The translations under genes and the position numbers were made by a program. The notes beneath the pieces are model-generated. The model was not told the DNA's origin. It saw nothing but the letters and a program-made list of their open reading frames with translations, and made no database searches. From CAYMUC01 sp964471865 (lineage in GTDB: Bacteria; Actinomycetota; Acidimicrobiia; Acidimicrobiales; Ilumatobacteraceae), in assembly GCA_964471865.1 (NCBI GenBank), contig CAYYHU010000035.1:1-18772 (forward strand): a stretch of DNA of 18,772 nucleotides. Reading direction: 5' to 3'. Position 1 is the stretch's first letter, and each line of letters opens with the position of its first letter. Positions 1 to 6,680 of this stretch are shown here, piece after piece.

Positions 1-52
1 TCACGCCGGCCTGTCAAGCCGGAGGTCGCGGGTTCGAGTCCCGTCGGGACCG
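1..52 (+). tRNA. tRNA-Asp (GTC), 5' end cut by the window
   Basis: The anticodon stem CCGGC (6-10) pairs with GCCGG (18-22) around loop CTGTCAA, giving anticodon GTC at 13-15. The T arm is 28-44 with a normal TTCGAGT loop. The acceptor 3' strand CGGGACC (45-51) is followed by discriminator G at 52, the usual aspartate identity base. The acceptor 5' strand and D arm lie before the window. No CCA is encoded (53-55 are CTC), so the tail must be added after transcription. Confidence 0.93.
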
Positions 53-83
53 CTCAGGTGAGCGGTAAATCATCGCTCGTCTC

Positions 84-159
84 GGTCGAGTAGCTCAGTC
101 GGCAGAGCGTCCGCCTGAAAAGCGGAAGGTCACCGGATCGACGCCGGTCTCGACCACCA
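84..159 (+). tRNA. tRNA-Phe (GAA)
   Basis: The whole cloverleaf can be folded. Acceptor GGTCGAG (84-90) pairs perfectly with CTCGACC (149-155). The D stem is 93-96/105-108 with GG at 101-102. Anticodon stem TCCGC (110-114) pairs with GCGGA (122-126), and GAA sits at 117-119. The T stem is 132-136/144-148. Discriminator A (156) is followed by an encoded CCA (157-159), unlike the neighbouring tRNA-Asp. The T loop reads ATCGACG, so position 54 is A instead of the near-universal T. This is either a real oddity or a base-call error. It lies 31 nt after tRNA-Asp and was probably transcribed with it. Confidence 0.93.
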
Positions 160-187
160 CGATGCGGACCCTGTGTGGTCCGCATCG
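160..187 (+). terminator. Perfect hairpin after the tRNA pair
   Basis: CGATGCGGACC (160-170) pairs over 11 bp with GGTCCGCATCG (177-187) around a 6-nt loop, and A159-T188 can add one more pair. It starts directly at the tRNA-Phe 3' end. There is no T tract after it, as is common for hairpins in GC-rich actinobacteria. It could act as a terminator or as a 3' processing signal. The remaining sequence to 343 holds no gene that I can support. Confidence 0.6.
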
Positions 188-343
188 TCGCGTCTGAGCC
201 TTGGGGCGACCCGCCGTCGAGGCTGTCGCAGCCCACCAGGACCATCCGATCTGCCCCGGGTTCTGGCACCACCCGCGATCACTGCGGGTCCGAGTCGAGC
301 CACGCGACAACACCTCAGGTGGACGTGATGCCACACTGACGCC

Positions 344-1210
344 GTGCGCACTGCGTGGGAACGCTTCCTCGACATCGTGTCCTGGCCTCCAGGCATCCTG
401 ATTCTGCTCGTCATCGGCGGGTGGGTTCTGACTCGTCTGACCAGGGTCTTGCTTCGCCGCGTCGTACGCCGAATCGCTCACCGCTCCGCGAGCCTGGCCC
501 GGCGAACCGGGATGTGGCGGGTTCGGGGACAGCGCCACCGGGGCGAAACCCCCGAAATGGGCGAGTACCGCCGGCGACAACGCATCGACGCTGCAGCCCA
601 CATGCTGCACCACCTGTTGGCGCTCGTGATCTGGATCGGCATCGTGATCGCCGGATTCCATCTGCTCGAGCTCGACGCCGCCTTCTTCCTGTCGAGCGCC
701 GGCTTCATCGGTGCCGGACTGGCCATCGGTGGGGCCCAAAAGGTGAACGACTACCTCACTGGATTGTCGGTGCTTCTCGAGGACCGCTACGGCGTGGGTG
801 ACGAGATCTCAGCCCATGTGGCGAACTGGGAGGAGCCCGTCCACGGCGTCGTCGAGGCGATCGGTCTCGTCTCGACGCGCTTGAGGGATCACCGAGGAAC
901 GCTGCATCTCCCCCATAGCGCTCTCAATGGCGTGCGCAACCTCAGCCAGGAACCCGTCGAGACCCGTCTGGCCGTCAGCGTTCCTCGAGGTGTCGATCCC
1001 GCCGCGACCACTCAGGCGGTGGCCGATGCAATGCGCGATCTCGCCGGCACCCAGCATCTGACCGAGGTGCTCTTCATCGACGACATCAAGGCTGCGGCCA
1101 ACGATGTGGGCCAGGTCGAGGTGGAGATCCGAACCGCCAGACCTCTCGATCCCGAGGAAAAGGATCTCTTGGTGCGTCGGACCGAACAACGCATCGCTCA
1201 ACACCACTGA
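344..1210 (+). CDS. MscS-family small mechanosensitive channel
   Basis: This 288-residue membrane protein should open on membrane tension and release solutes during hypo-osmotic shock. Hydrophobic segments lie near residues 16-34, 86-106 and 112-145. The third contains the Gly/Ala-rich pore-helix pattern of the family (GFIGAGLAIGG, 120-130), followed by YLTGLSVLLEDRYGVGDEI, the typical entry into the beta domain. The C-terminal cytoplasmic part is short, so the size fits a minimal MscS. A basic stretch at about 31-80 separates TM1 and TM2. The start is GTG at 344; there is no clear ribosome site, but CACACT (332-337) ends 6 nt before it and could be the -10 of a leaderless transcript. The stop is only 14 bp from the convergent lipoprotein gene. 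Which MscS subtype it is, and whether it is a real osmotic valve, is not known. Confidence 0.88.
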   Translation: MRTAWERFLDIVSWPPGILILLVIGGWVLTRLTRVLLRRVVRRIAHRSASLARRTGMWRVRGQRHRGETPEMGEYRRRQRIDAAAHMLHHLLALVIWIGIVIAGFHLLELDAAFFLSSAGFIGAGLAIGGAQKVNDYLTGLSVLLEDRYGVGDEISAHVANWEEPVHGVVEAIGLVSTRLRDHRGTLHLPHSALNGVRNLSQEPVETRLAVSVPRGVDPAATTQAVADAMRDLAGTQHLTEVLFIDDIKAAANDVGQVEVEIRTARPLDPEEKDLLVRRTEQRIAQHH

Positions 1211-1224
1211 GCCCGAGGCCGGTC

Positions 1225-1806
1225 TCAGCCGACGAGATCCGCAAGGTCGGCGCGAGTCGCTGGGCCCACGACCGGGCTGCCATCGGTGCGAGCCACCGAG
1301 ACCGGCGTCCCCCCGGCGCTGAAGGCCACCCCGGTCACTCCGGGTTGCTCGTCGAGAGTGAGCACGATCTGAGCGATCGCCAAGACCTGCTCGGAGGCCG
1401 GCAACTGCAGCAATGTCGGTTCGACGTCGACGGTGACGATTCCAGCCGCGTCGAGAACCGCCCCCGTGACGTCACCCGGTAGGACCACAGTGCGCGCTCC
1501 GGGAACCCTACTGACCGCCACTTCGAGAAGAGCGAGGACCTCGACGGGGGTGGCATCGACGGGAACGAGAGCCGGAACGGCTCGCAAGCGCTCCCCCGAG
1601 ACCACATAGACCAATGACGGAGCCCCCACGGTCGCAGTCGGCCCAGTAGGCCCGGGATCCGGCCGCAACAAGTCGTAGGGCACTCGATCCTCGGCGACTC
1701 GGCGGGTGGTGTCGTCGAGAGGAACTCCACAACCCGCCACCATCACCGTGGCGATACCGGCCCCGAGCACCCGCCAGCGATGGGTGAACCCGGAACGGCG
1801 ACTCAT
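1225..1806 (-). CDS. GerMN-domain lipoprotein, LpqB-like N-terminal part
   Basis: This predicted lipoprotein has 193 residues from the ATG at 1806. It carries a basic N-terminus, a hydrophobic stretch (about 13-24) and the lipobox VAGC with Cys26. Residues about 55-180 resemble the GerMN domain, including AIAQIVLTLDEQPGVTGVAF, the pattern seen in GerM and in LpqB. LpqB is the lipoprotein that works with the MtrAB two-component system, but it is much longer and carries a beta-propeller that is missing here. The start overlaps the stop of the histidine kinase gene as ATGA (1806-1803), so the two are translationally coupled. I infer that it sits on the outer face of the membrane and modulates the kinase. 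An in-frame start 7 codons earlier is possible but less likely. Direct function is unproven. Confidence 0.8.
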   Translation of the reverse strand: MSRRSGFTHRWRVLGAGIATVMVAGCGVPLDDTTRRVAEDRVPYDLLRPDPGPTGPTATVGAPSLVYVVSGERLRAVPALVPVDATPVEVLALLEVAVSRVPGARTVVLPGDVTGAVLDAAGIVTVDVEPTLLQLPASEQVLAIAQIVLTLDEQPGVTGVAFSAGGTPVSVARTDGSPVVGPATRADLADLVG

Positions 1807-3230
1807 GCCCGATCTCCGCGAAACCACAGGATGAACCGAGCGCCGCCCCCCGGGCGATCGGTGACCTCGAGACGACCGTCGAGGTGACGAGCGTGTTCAG
1901 CGGCGATCGACAGGCCGAGCCCGGAACCAGGTCGCTGACGGGCATCGTCAGAACGGGCGAAGCGTTCGAAGATCCGCTCACGATCCGCCATCGGGACACC
2001 AGGACCAGCGTCGTCCACCTCGATCCGGAGATCGGGAACCCGCCCGATGATCGCCACCCGCACCGCTCCCCCTCCGTGTATTCGGGCGTTGCGCACCAGG
2101 TTCGACACGACCCGTTCGAGACGGCGCTTGTCGAGCCAGACGATCTGACGACCCGGATCGGGGGCGTCAGGAGGTTCGGGACGGCATTCGATCGTGAGAT
2201 CGTGATGCCCGTGTCGCTCCACGATGCGTTCCAGTACCTCGGCCACGCGCACGGGTTCGGTGAGGGTGGATTCGACATCGGCGTCGAGACGGGCCATTTC
2301 CAACAGATCCGTGACGAGGGCATCGAGTTCATCGATCTCGCGTGACAGCGCCTCGAACGCCTCCCCAGCAGCCCGAGAGAACTCATGGCTGCGCCGTCCG
2401 AGGACGTTGGCCGCGGCGCGCATGGCTGCCACCGGAGTGCGCAACTCGTGGCTCACATCCGAACTGAATCGGGCCTCGCGAGCGATCCGCTCCCCGAGAC
2501 CCGCAGCCATGTCGTTGAAAGCGGCAACGAGGCGTGCGAGATCGGGATCTGGATCGGGAGCCAACCGCGCGTTGAGATCACCTCCGGCCAGCAAAGCGGC
2601 CGCCCGGGAGGTGGCCGACAGCGGTGCGAGCACTCGCCTACTGGCCCAGGTCGCGACCCCGGCGCCAGCAGCAGTGACGAGAAGAGCCCCCACTGCAAGC
2701 ACCGCGCCGAGGCGAGCCAGGGTCGAATCGATCCGTTCGAGAGGAAAGACCTCGACATAGTCGAGTCCCGCTGCGGGGAGCGGAAAGGCCACCGCCAGCC
2801 GCGGCGTACCGGCGACTGCGAAACGCATCCGACTCGCAGCGCCCTCGTCGAGGGCGGTGAGCAGCGAGGGCGGTAGAGCATCGGGACCGGTTCCGATCGA
2901 TGAGGTGAACCAGTCCTGGCCCTCACGAACCAGGATGATCGAGCCGGGTTCGCTACGCAGACCTCGCAGGATCTCAGCCGTGGCCTCGCCAGAGGTGATC
3001 GCGAGATCGCGAACTGTGCGGGCATTCGCAGCCGCCTCGGCCAGAGCCGCTGTCTCTCGTTGATCGAGGAGGTAGTTGCGCACCGTCACCACGGTCACGA
3101 GCGACAAGGTCCCCGCAATCGCGGCGGACAGCACCGCCCCCACCACGGCGACGCGGGTGCGCAGTCCGAGCCGGCGTCCTGCCGGTCGGGGGCCTGCCAC
3201 GGTGCTGGTGTCGCCCTCCACCCGGGTCAT
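1803..3230 (-). CDS. Two-component sensor histidine kinase (HAMP-HisKA-HATPase)
   Basis: The protein has 475 residues. TM1 lies at about 26-50, an extracytoplasmic sensor region at about 51-170 and TM2 at about 171-197, followed by a HAMP linker (198-250). The HisKA box SDVSHELRTP places the phospho-acceptor at His261. The ATPase domain shows the N box (LVRNARIHGGG, Asn381), the G1 box DDAGPG (406-411), the F box (ERIFERF) and the G2 box GSGLGLSIA (435-443). All key residues are present, so it should be active. It follows pyrE by 25 bp and is coupled to the GerMN lipoprotein by ATGA. That kinase-lipoprotein order recalls mtrB-lpqB, but no response regulator lies beside it, so its partner must be encoded elsewhere. 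The stimulus is unknown. The ATG at 3230 has no clear Shine-Dalgarno, which suggests reinitiation after pyrE. Confidence 0.92.
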   Translation of the reverse strand: MTRVEGDTSTVAGPRPAGRRLGLRTRVAVVGAVLSAAIAGTLSLVTVVTVRNYLLDQRETAALAEAAANARTVRDLAITSGEATAEILRGLRSEPGSIILVREGQDWFTSSIGTGPDALPPSLLTALDEGAASRMRFAVAGTPRLAVAFPLPAAGLDYVEVFPLERIDSTLARLGAVLAVGALLVTAAGAGVATWASRRVLAPLSATSRAAALLAGGDLNARLAPDPDPDLARLVAAFNDMAAGLGERIAREARFSSDVSHELRTPVAAMRAAANVLGRRSHEFSRAAGEAFEALSREIDELDALVTDLLEMARLDADVESTLTEPVRVAEVLERIVERHGHHDLTIECRPEPPDAPDPGRQIVWLDKRRLERVVSNLVRNARIHGGGAVRVAIIGRVPDLRIEVDDAGPGVPMADRERIFERFARSDDARQRPGSGLGLSIAAEHARHLDGRLEVTDRPGGGARFILWFRGDRA

Positions 3231-3235
3231 TCTGG

Positions 3236-3253
3236 CCCAGGGACGACCCTGGG
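3236..3253 (-). promoter_or_regulatory. Hairpin in the pyrE-kinase junction
   Basis: CCCAGGG and CCCTGGG form a perfect 7-bp inverted repeat around a 4-nt loop. It fills nearly the whole gap between the pyrE stop (3256) and the kinase ATG (3230). It covers the place where a ribosome-binding site would be, so it may tune downstream translation or cause partial termination. Its role is inferred from position only. Confidence 0.45.
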
Positions 3254-3255
3254 GG

Positions 3256-3834
3256 TCATGTGCCGTAGTCGAAACCGAGATCGACGGCGGTCAGCATGGG
3301 TGCGTAGGGAATTCCTTCAGCGTCGGCCATGGCGGCGCAGGTTCCGCCGCGATCGACGATCACGGTGATCAGCACCACCTCGGCTCCCAGAGCCCGCACC
3401 ACCGACACGGCCTCCATGAGCGATGTTCCCCGGGTCACTGTGTCCTCGGTGATGACGACGCGATCGCCCTCCTCGAGAGCTCCCGCGATCCGCCCGGTGA
3501 CGCCATGATCCTTGGCTTCTTTACGCACGCTGAAACTCTTCAGGTTTCGCCCCCGAGTCGCGGCGACCGCCGCGATCCCGAACGCCACCGGATCCGCGCC
3601 CATGGTCAGACCGCCGATGGCGGTCGCGTCCGGCGGAATCAACTCCAATGCCACATCGGCCATGGCCAAGACGCCATCGGGACGGCATGCGGTCTGTTTG
3701 GTGTCGAGAAACCATGAGCTCGACGCTCCACTCTTCAACGTGAACGATCCGCGCTTGAGCGAATGGCGAAGCACATGGGCCCGCAGCGCATCGCGACGGG
3801 GATCGAGATCGGGAAGGGTCGGCTCGCTCGTCAC
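3256..3834 (-). CDS. pyrE: Orotate phosphoribosyltransferase
   Basis: This enzyme joins orotate to PRPP to make orotidine 5'-phosphate, the fifth step of UMP synthesis. It has 192 residues from GTG 3834, a normal length. FTLKSG (31-36) is the N-terminal substrate loop with its lysine. RKEAKDHG (104-111) is the flexible catalytic loop. VVITEDTVTRGTS (126-138) is the PRPP-binding motif; the usual ED-x-x-T-T-G-x-S appears as ED-T-V-T-R-G-T-S. The frame stays open 18 codons further upstream to an ATG at 3888, but that would run into the divergent LLM gene. GTG 3834 sits 8 nt after a TANNNT box, which fits a leaderless message. No other pyrimidine gene is adjacent. A kinase and a lipoprotein gene follow in the same operon. 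Confidence 0.9.
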   Translation of the reverse strand: MTSEPTLPDLDPRRDALRAHVLRHSLKRGSFTLKSGASSSWFLDTKQTACRPDGVLAMADVALELIPPDATAIGGLTMGADPVAFGIAAVAATRGRNLKSFSVRKEAKDHGVTGRIAGALEEGDRVVITEDTVTRGTSLMEAVSVVRALGAEVVLITVIVDRGGTCAAMADAEGIPYAPMLTAVDLGFDYGT

Positions 3835-3842
3835 GGACGTGG

Positions 3843-3870
3843 ACCGTAACGTGTCGGACGTGCACCTCAA
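3843..3870 (-). promoter_or_regulatory. Predicted leaderless promoter of pyrE
   Basis: On the minus strand TTGAGG (3870-3865) and TACGGT (3848-3843) are separated by 16 bp and fit -35 and TANNNT -10 elements. The -10 ends 8 nt before GTG 3834, so transcription should begin at or next to the start codon. The -35 lies inside the first codons of the divergent LLM gene. Confidence 0.6.
3847..3852 (+). promoter_or_regulatory. Predicted -10 of the LLM oxidoreductase gene
   Basis: TAACGT matches TANNNT and ends 7 nt before GTG 3860. It shares two base pairs with the -10 of pyrE on the other strand (3843-3848). No good -35 is seen for this direction, which could mean a weak promoter or one needing an activator. 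Confidence 0.5.
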
Positions 3871-4798
3871 CGATCTTCGACTCTTCACCGAACCCCAACA
3901 AGGCGCGACCTATGACGATTTGTTGGCTGTCGCATCACGAGGTGAGGAACTCGGGTTCGGAGGGTTCTTTCGCAGCGATCACTTCCTCAAGATGGGTGAT
4001 GTGAGCGGTCTGCCTGGGCCCACAGATGCCTGGGTCACCTTGGCTGGTCTCGCCCGAGACACGCGATCGATCGCATTGGGAACCCTGGTGACGTCAGCGA
4101 CGTTTCGGCTGCCCGGACCACTGGCGATCTCGGTGGCGCAGGTCGATCAGATGAGTGGAGGTCGCGTCGAATTGGGTTTGGGGGCGGGATGGTTCGAACA
4201 AGAGCATCAGGCCTACGGAATCCCATTCCCCTCCCTGGGAGAGCGTTTCGACCGCTTCGCAGAACAGTTGGCGATCATCACCGGACTGTGGGCGACCCCG
4301 ATGGGTTCGTCCTTCGATCATCCCGGACCTCACTATCCCGTCAGCGCATCCCCCGCTCTTCCCAAGCCGACGCGACCGGGCGGCCCGCCCATCATCATTG
4401 GCGGAGGTGGGGCGGTGCGCACCCCGCGGTTGGCCGCCCGGTATGCCGCCGAGTTCAACGTGCCGTTCGTTCCCATCGAGTTCTTTCTCCAACAGCGCGA
4501 ACGGGTCACTCAGGCCTGTGAGGAGATCGAACGAGACCCGGCGACGATGACCTGGTCAGCGGCTCTGGTCGTGTGTTGTGGAGCTGACGAGCCCGAGGTC
4601 TCACGTCGGGCTGCGGCGATCGGGCGAGAGCCCGAGGAACTACGCATCAACGGGGCTGCAGGAACCCCGAGCGAGGTGATCGACACCCTCGGACGCTGGT
4701 TCGAAGCCGGAGCCCAGCGGATCTATCTCCAGGTTCTCGACCTCGCGGATCTGGACCATCTCGATCTGATCGCCGAGACGGTCAACGCGTCGGCGTGA
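3860..4798 (+). CDS. LLM-class F420-dependent oxidoreductase
   Basis: This is a 312-residue TIM-barrel flavoprotein of the luciferase-like family, a normal length. Family features are the N-terminal LRLFTEPQQGATYDDL, the strand ending in SDHF (about 38-41), DAWVTLAGLA, IALGTLVTSATFRLP, SGGRVELGLGAGWFEQEH (the conserved G-R-x-x-L-G-L-G-A-G-W pattern) and PIIIGGGG. These fit the actinobacterial F420-dependent branch better than true luciferases. The substrate cannot be read from sequence. GTG 3860 is chosen because a -10 box ends 7 nt before it; GTG 3851 in the same frame would overlap that box. It is divergent from pyrE and convergent with a phosphotransferase gene. No F420 biosynthesis gene lies in the window, so the cofactor call rests on family resemblance. 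Confidence 0.87.
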   Translation: MHLNDLRLFTEPQQGATYDDLLAVASRGEELGFGGFFRSDHFLKMGDVSGLPGPTDAWVTLAGLARDTRSIALGTLVTSATFRLPGPLAISVAQVDQMSGGRVELGLGAGWFEQEHQAYGIPFPSLGERFDRFAEQLAIITGLWATPMGSSFDHPGPHYPVSASPALPKPTRPGGPPIIIGGGGAVRTPRLAARYAAEFNVPFVPIEFFLQQRERVTQACEEIERDPATMTWSAALVVCCGADEPEVSRRAAAIGREPEELRINGAAGTPSEVIDTLGRWFEAGAQRIYLQVLDLADLDHLDLIAETVNASA

Positions 4799-4803
4799 TC
4801 CTT

Positions 4804-4819
4804 CCGCCCCACGCGGCGG
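4804..4819. terminator. Short hairpin between convergent genes
   Basis: CCGCC (4804-4808) pairs with GGCGG (4815-4819) around a 6-nt loop just after the LLM stop codon and facing the phosphotransferase stop at 4877. The stem is only 5 bp and has no T tract, so this is a weak candidate. Confidence 0.25.
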
Positions 4820-4876
4820 TCCTCCCACATCCCCGGTATGGAAGACCGAAGATCTGTCGCGCTCGTTCAGGGGCCG

Positions 4877-5947
4877 TCACAGCACCGCCTCGGCTCCACA
4901 ATCCACGACGTGGGCCAAGGTCCGAGTCGTATAGGCCTCCACCATCGCGGCCCCGCGATCGTTACCGGAATCGAAGGTCCCCACGAGCGACATCGCCCCG
5001 GACAGGTAGTAGAGAGCGGCTTCTCGATAGTGGGTGATCGCTTCGTCGAAGGAGTAGTCGATCCCCCGAGCGCCAAGCGCCCGGAGCCAGCGCTCGATCA
5101 GCGCCCGCCAATGAACCGATGCGATCTCCCGGGGAACGCTGGTCCCGATCATGTACGCGAGATCGGCGATACCACGAGCCCGCAGGGACAGCTGGAAGTC
5201 GATGAACGCGATCGTGGACACGTCATCGGCGCCGAAGAACACGTTGTCGAGGCGCACATCACCGTGGGTGATGGTGAGCGGGCCCCGTCCGGTGCGCAGA
5301 GTGAGATCTTCGAAGATCGGAGCGACCGCTCGGGCGATGTCGAGAGAGCCCGGCGCGATGCGATCGGCCCAACGTTCCTCGAGTACCGGCAGTCCTGCCC
5401 GATAGATCTCAGGCACGACCGCAAGATATTGAGGGGCATCGGCCAGGGGCAGCCAGTCCATCGTGGCGAGATCGGGGTGTTCCCACCACTGCGCATGGAA
5501 TGGGGCGAGGGCGTCCACGATCGATTCGGCTTCGGCCAAGGTGGCCCCGATCACCTGATCGCCAACTCGCCACCCCTCAGACAGGTCCTCGATCACCAGA
5601 ACGAACGCCCCGTCCTCATCCACAGGCGAGGCCAGACGGGCGGGACCCCGCAAGGGCGAGACCTCGATGACCGAATCGAACATGGCGATTTCGCGCTCGT
5701 ACAGACCCAACGCTCGTGCCACGGCGAGGTTCGCCTCTTCGAGACAGGGCATCTTCACGACGACCGAACGATGGGTGCCGTTGTCGAGGTCGAGATGGAC
5801 TCGGGCGATCTGACCAAAGATCCCCGTGCCTTCGCCGATGTCATCGTGGCGTACCGAGGTGATGCGGGCTCCGGCGAGAAACTCCGCCGGCAACTGCTCC
5901 TGCAACCAGGACGCCGTGACCTCTGTCGGTGTGGTCGGCAATGCCAT
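4877..5947 (-). CDS. Phosphotransferase-family (APH/EcKL-like) kinase-fold protein
   Basis: This 356-residue cytoplasmic protein has the aminoglycoside/choline/ecdysteroid kinase-like fold. VVVKMP (63-68) supplies the ATP-binding lysine and YEREIAMF (83-90) the matching glutamate. LVIEDLSEG (117-125) is the hinge. HGDVRLDN (228-235) is the catalytic HGD-x-x-x-x-N motif, and IDFQ (249-252) holds the metal-binding Asp250. Size and motifs are typical of the CHK/EcKL-like group, common in actinobacteria and often linked to lipid or steroid metabolism, but the substrate is unknown. The gene starts at ATG 5947 with a G-rich GGGGGA 7 nt upstream. It stands alone, convergent with the LLM gene. There is no reason to call it a resistance gene. 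Confidence 0.85.
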   Translation of the reverse strand: MALPTTPTEVTASWLQEQLPAEFLAGARITSVRHDDIGEGTGIFGQIARVHLDLDNGTHRSVVVKMPCLEEANLAVARALGLYEREIAMFDSVIEVSPLRGPARLASPVDEDGAFVLVIEDLSEGWRVGDQVIGATLAEAESIVDALAPFHAQWWEHPDLATMDWLPLADAPQYLAVVPEIYRAGLPVLEERWADRIAPGSLDIARAVAPIFEDLTLRTGRGPLTITHGDVRLDNVFFGADDVSTIAFIDFQLSLRARGIADLAYMIGTSVPREIASVHWRALIERWLRALGARGIDYSFDEAITHYREAALYYLSGAMSLVGTFDSGNDRGAAMVEAYTTRTLAHVVDCGAEAVL

Positions 5948-6082
5948 GACACGTTCCCCCCGATCGTGATCGCCACCCCCGGGCGACCCGAGATGACGGT
6001 AGCAACCAGAACTCGTTCACCCGCCAGCCAAACGCGCCACGGCTCCCGCTGCGATCGCGAGCAACGTAACCCGGAGTCCCGG

Positions 6083-6100
6083 CCTCTTTCCTCAAAGAGG
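6083..6100 (+). promoter_or_regulatory. Hairpin upstream of the small helical protein gene
   Basis: CCTCTTT (6083-6089) pairs perfectly with AAAGAGG (6094-6100) around a CCTC loop. It lies 85 bp before the ATG at 6186 in the divergent region. No gene runs into it from the left, so a terminator role is unlikely; a leader structure or protein-binding palindrome is possible. The rest of 5948-6185 holds no gene; its last 35 bases (6149-6183) are an A-rich purine tract. Confidence 0.35.
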
Positions 6101-6185
6101 ATGAGAGAAACCGCCCGCTTCTTCATGACGTCGCAGCCCTCGAGTATCGGAAAAAAGCAAGGGTTGGAAAAGCAGAAAGAAAACG

Positions 6186-6580
6186 ATGACAATTACGTCT
6201 ATGCCACCTCGTGAAGTCACAGAAGAACACAAAGCTGCGATGGCTGCGGGCCGCGCTGAATCCAAGGCTGTACGGGAGTATTTGGAAGCGCTCGAGCAGA
6301 CAAAACCTCGTCGCGGTCGAAAGAGGACCAAGGAGTCGATCGAGAGTCGACTCGGAAAAATCACTGATGAACTCGAAGATGCTGGTCCGATGGATCGACT
6401 GAAATTGGTCCAAGAACGAATGGATCTCGAGTCCGAACTGTCCTCGATGGGTCAACAGATCGATCTCAGCGAACTCGAAGCCGAATTCGTGCAGGTCGCA
6501 GCCTCCTACGGGCGTCGCAACAGCATTTCCTATGCGGCGTGGCGCGAGGTGGGTGTCGAACCCTCGGTTCTCAAAGCCGC
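6186..6580 (+). CDS. Conserved actinobacterial hypothetical protein, 3' end in the gap
   Basis: There are 131 visible residues. The protein is charged, probably all-helical and soluble. After EEHKAAMAAGRAESKAVREY there is a basic patch, KPRRGRKRTKESIESRL (about 40-56), then a predicted coiled-coil or long helix rich in Glu, Leu and Lys (about 57-105), then ISYAAWREVGVEPSVLKA near the C-terminus. I recall this pattern from a small actinobacterial family of unknown function, usually only a little longer than the visible part, so perhaps ten residues are lost in the N run. The basic RGRKR patch and the final YAAWREVGV helix suggest nucleic-acid or protein contact, but that is inference. Codon use is less GC-biased than in neighbours, and the leader is A-rich. 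ATG 6186 has only a weak purine-rich ribosome site; ATG 6201 is possible. Confidence 0.75.
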
Positions 6581-6680
6581 NNNNNNNNNNNNNNNNNNNN
6601 NNNNNNNNNNNNNNNNNNNNNNNNNNNNNNNNNNNNNNNNNNNNNNNNNNNNNNNNNNNNNNNNNNNNNNNNNNNNNNNN
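6581..6680. other. Assembly gap, 100 N
   Basis: An exact 100-base N run cuts the end of the hypothetical gene on the left and the 3' end of purB on the right. One hundred is a common placeholder length, so the true distance is unknown. Both genes point into it. Confidence 0.99.

Noticed and set aside
1..188. tRNA genes as an integration site of a mobile element
   Set aside because: No integrase, no repeated tRNA end and no phage or plasmid gene follow; the next genes are housekeeping-like.
4877..5947. Aminoglycoside resistance gene
   Set aside because: Only the shared kinase fold is seen; the protein looks like the broad CHK/EcKL-like group with unknown substrate.
4838..6214. Long open frame on the plus strand opposite the phosphotransferase gene
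   Set aside because: It is antisense to a gene with clear motifs, has no recognisable domain, and such frames are common in GC-rich DNA.
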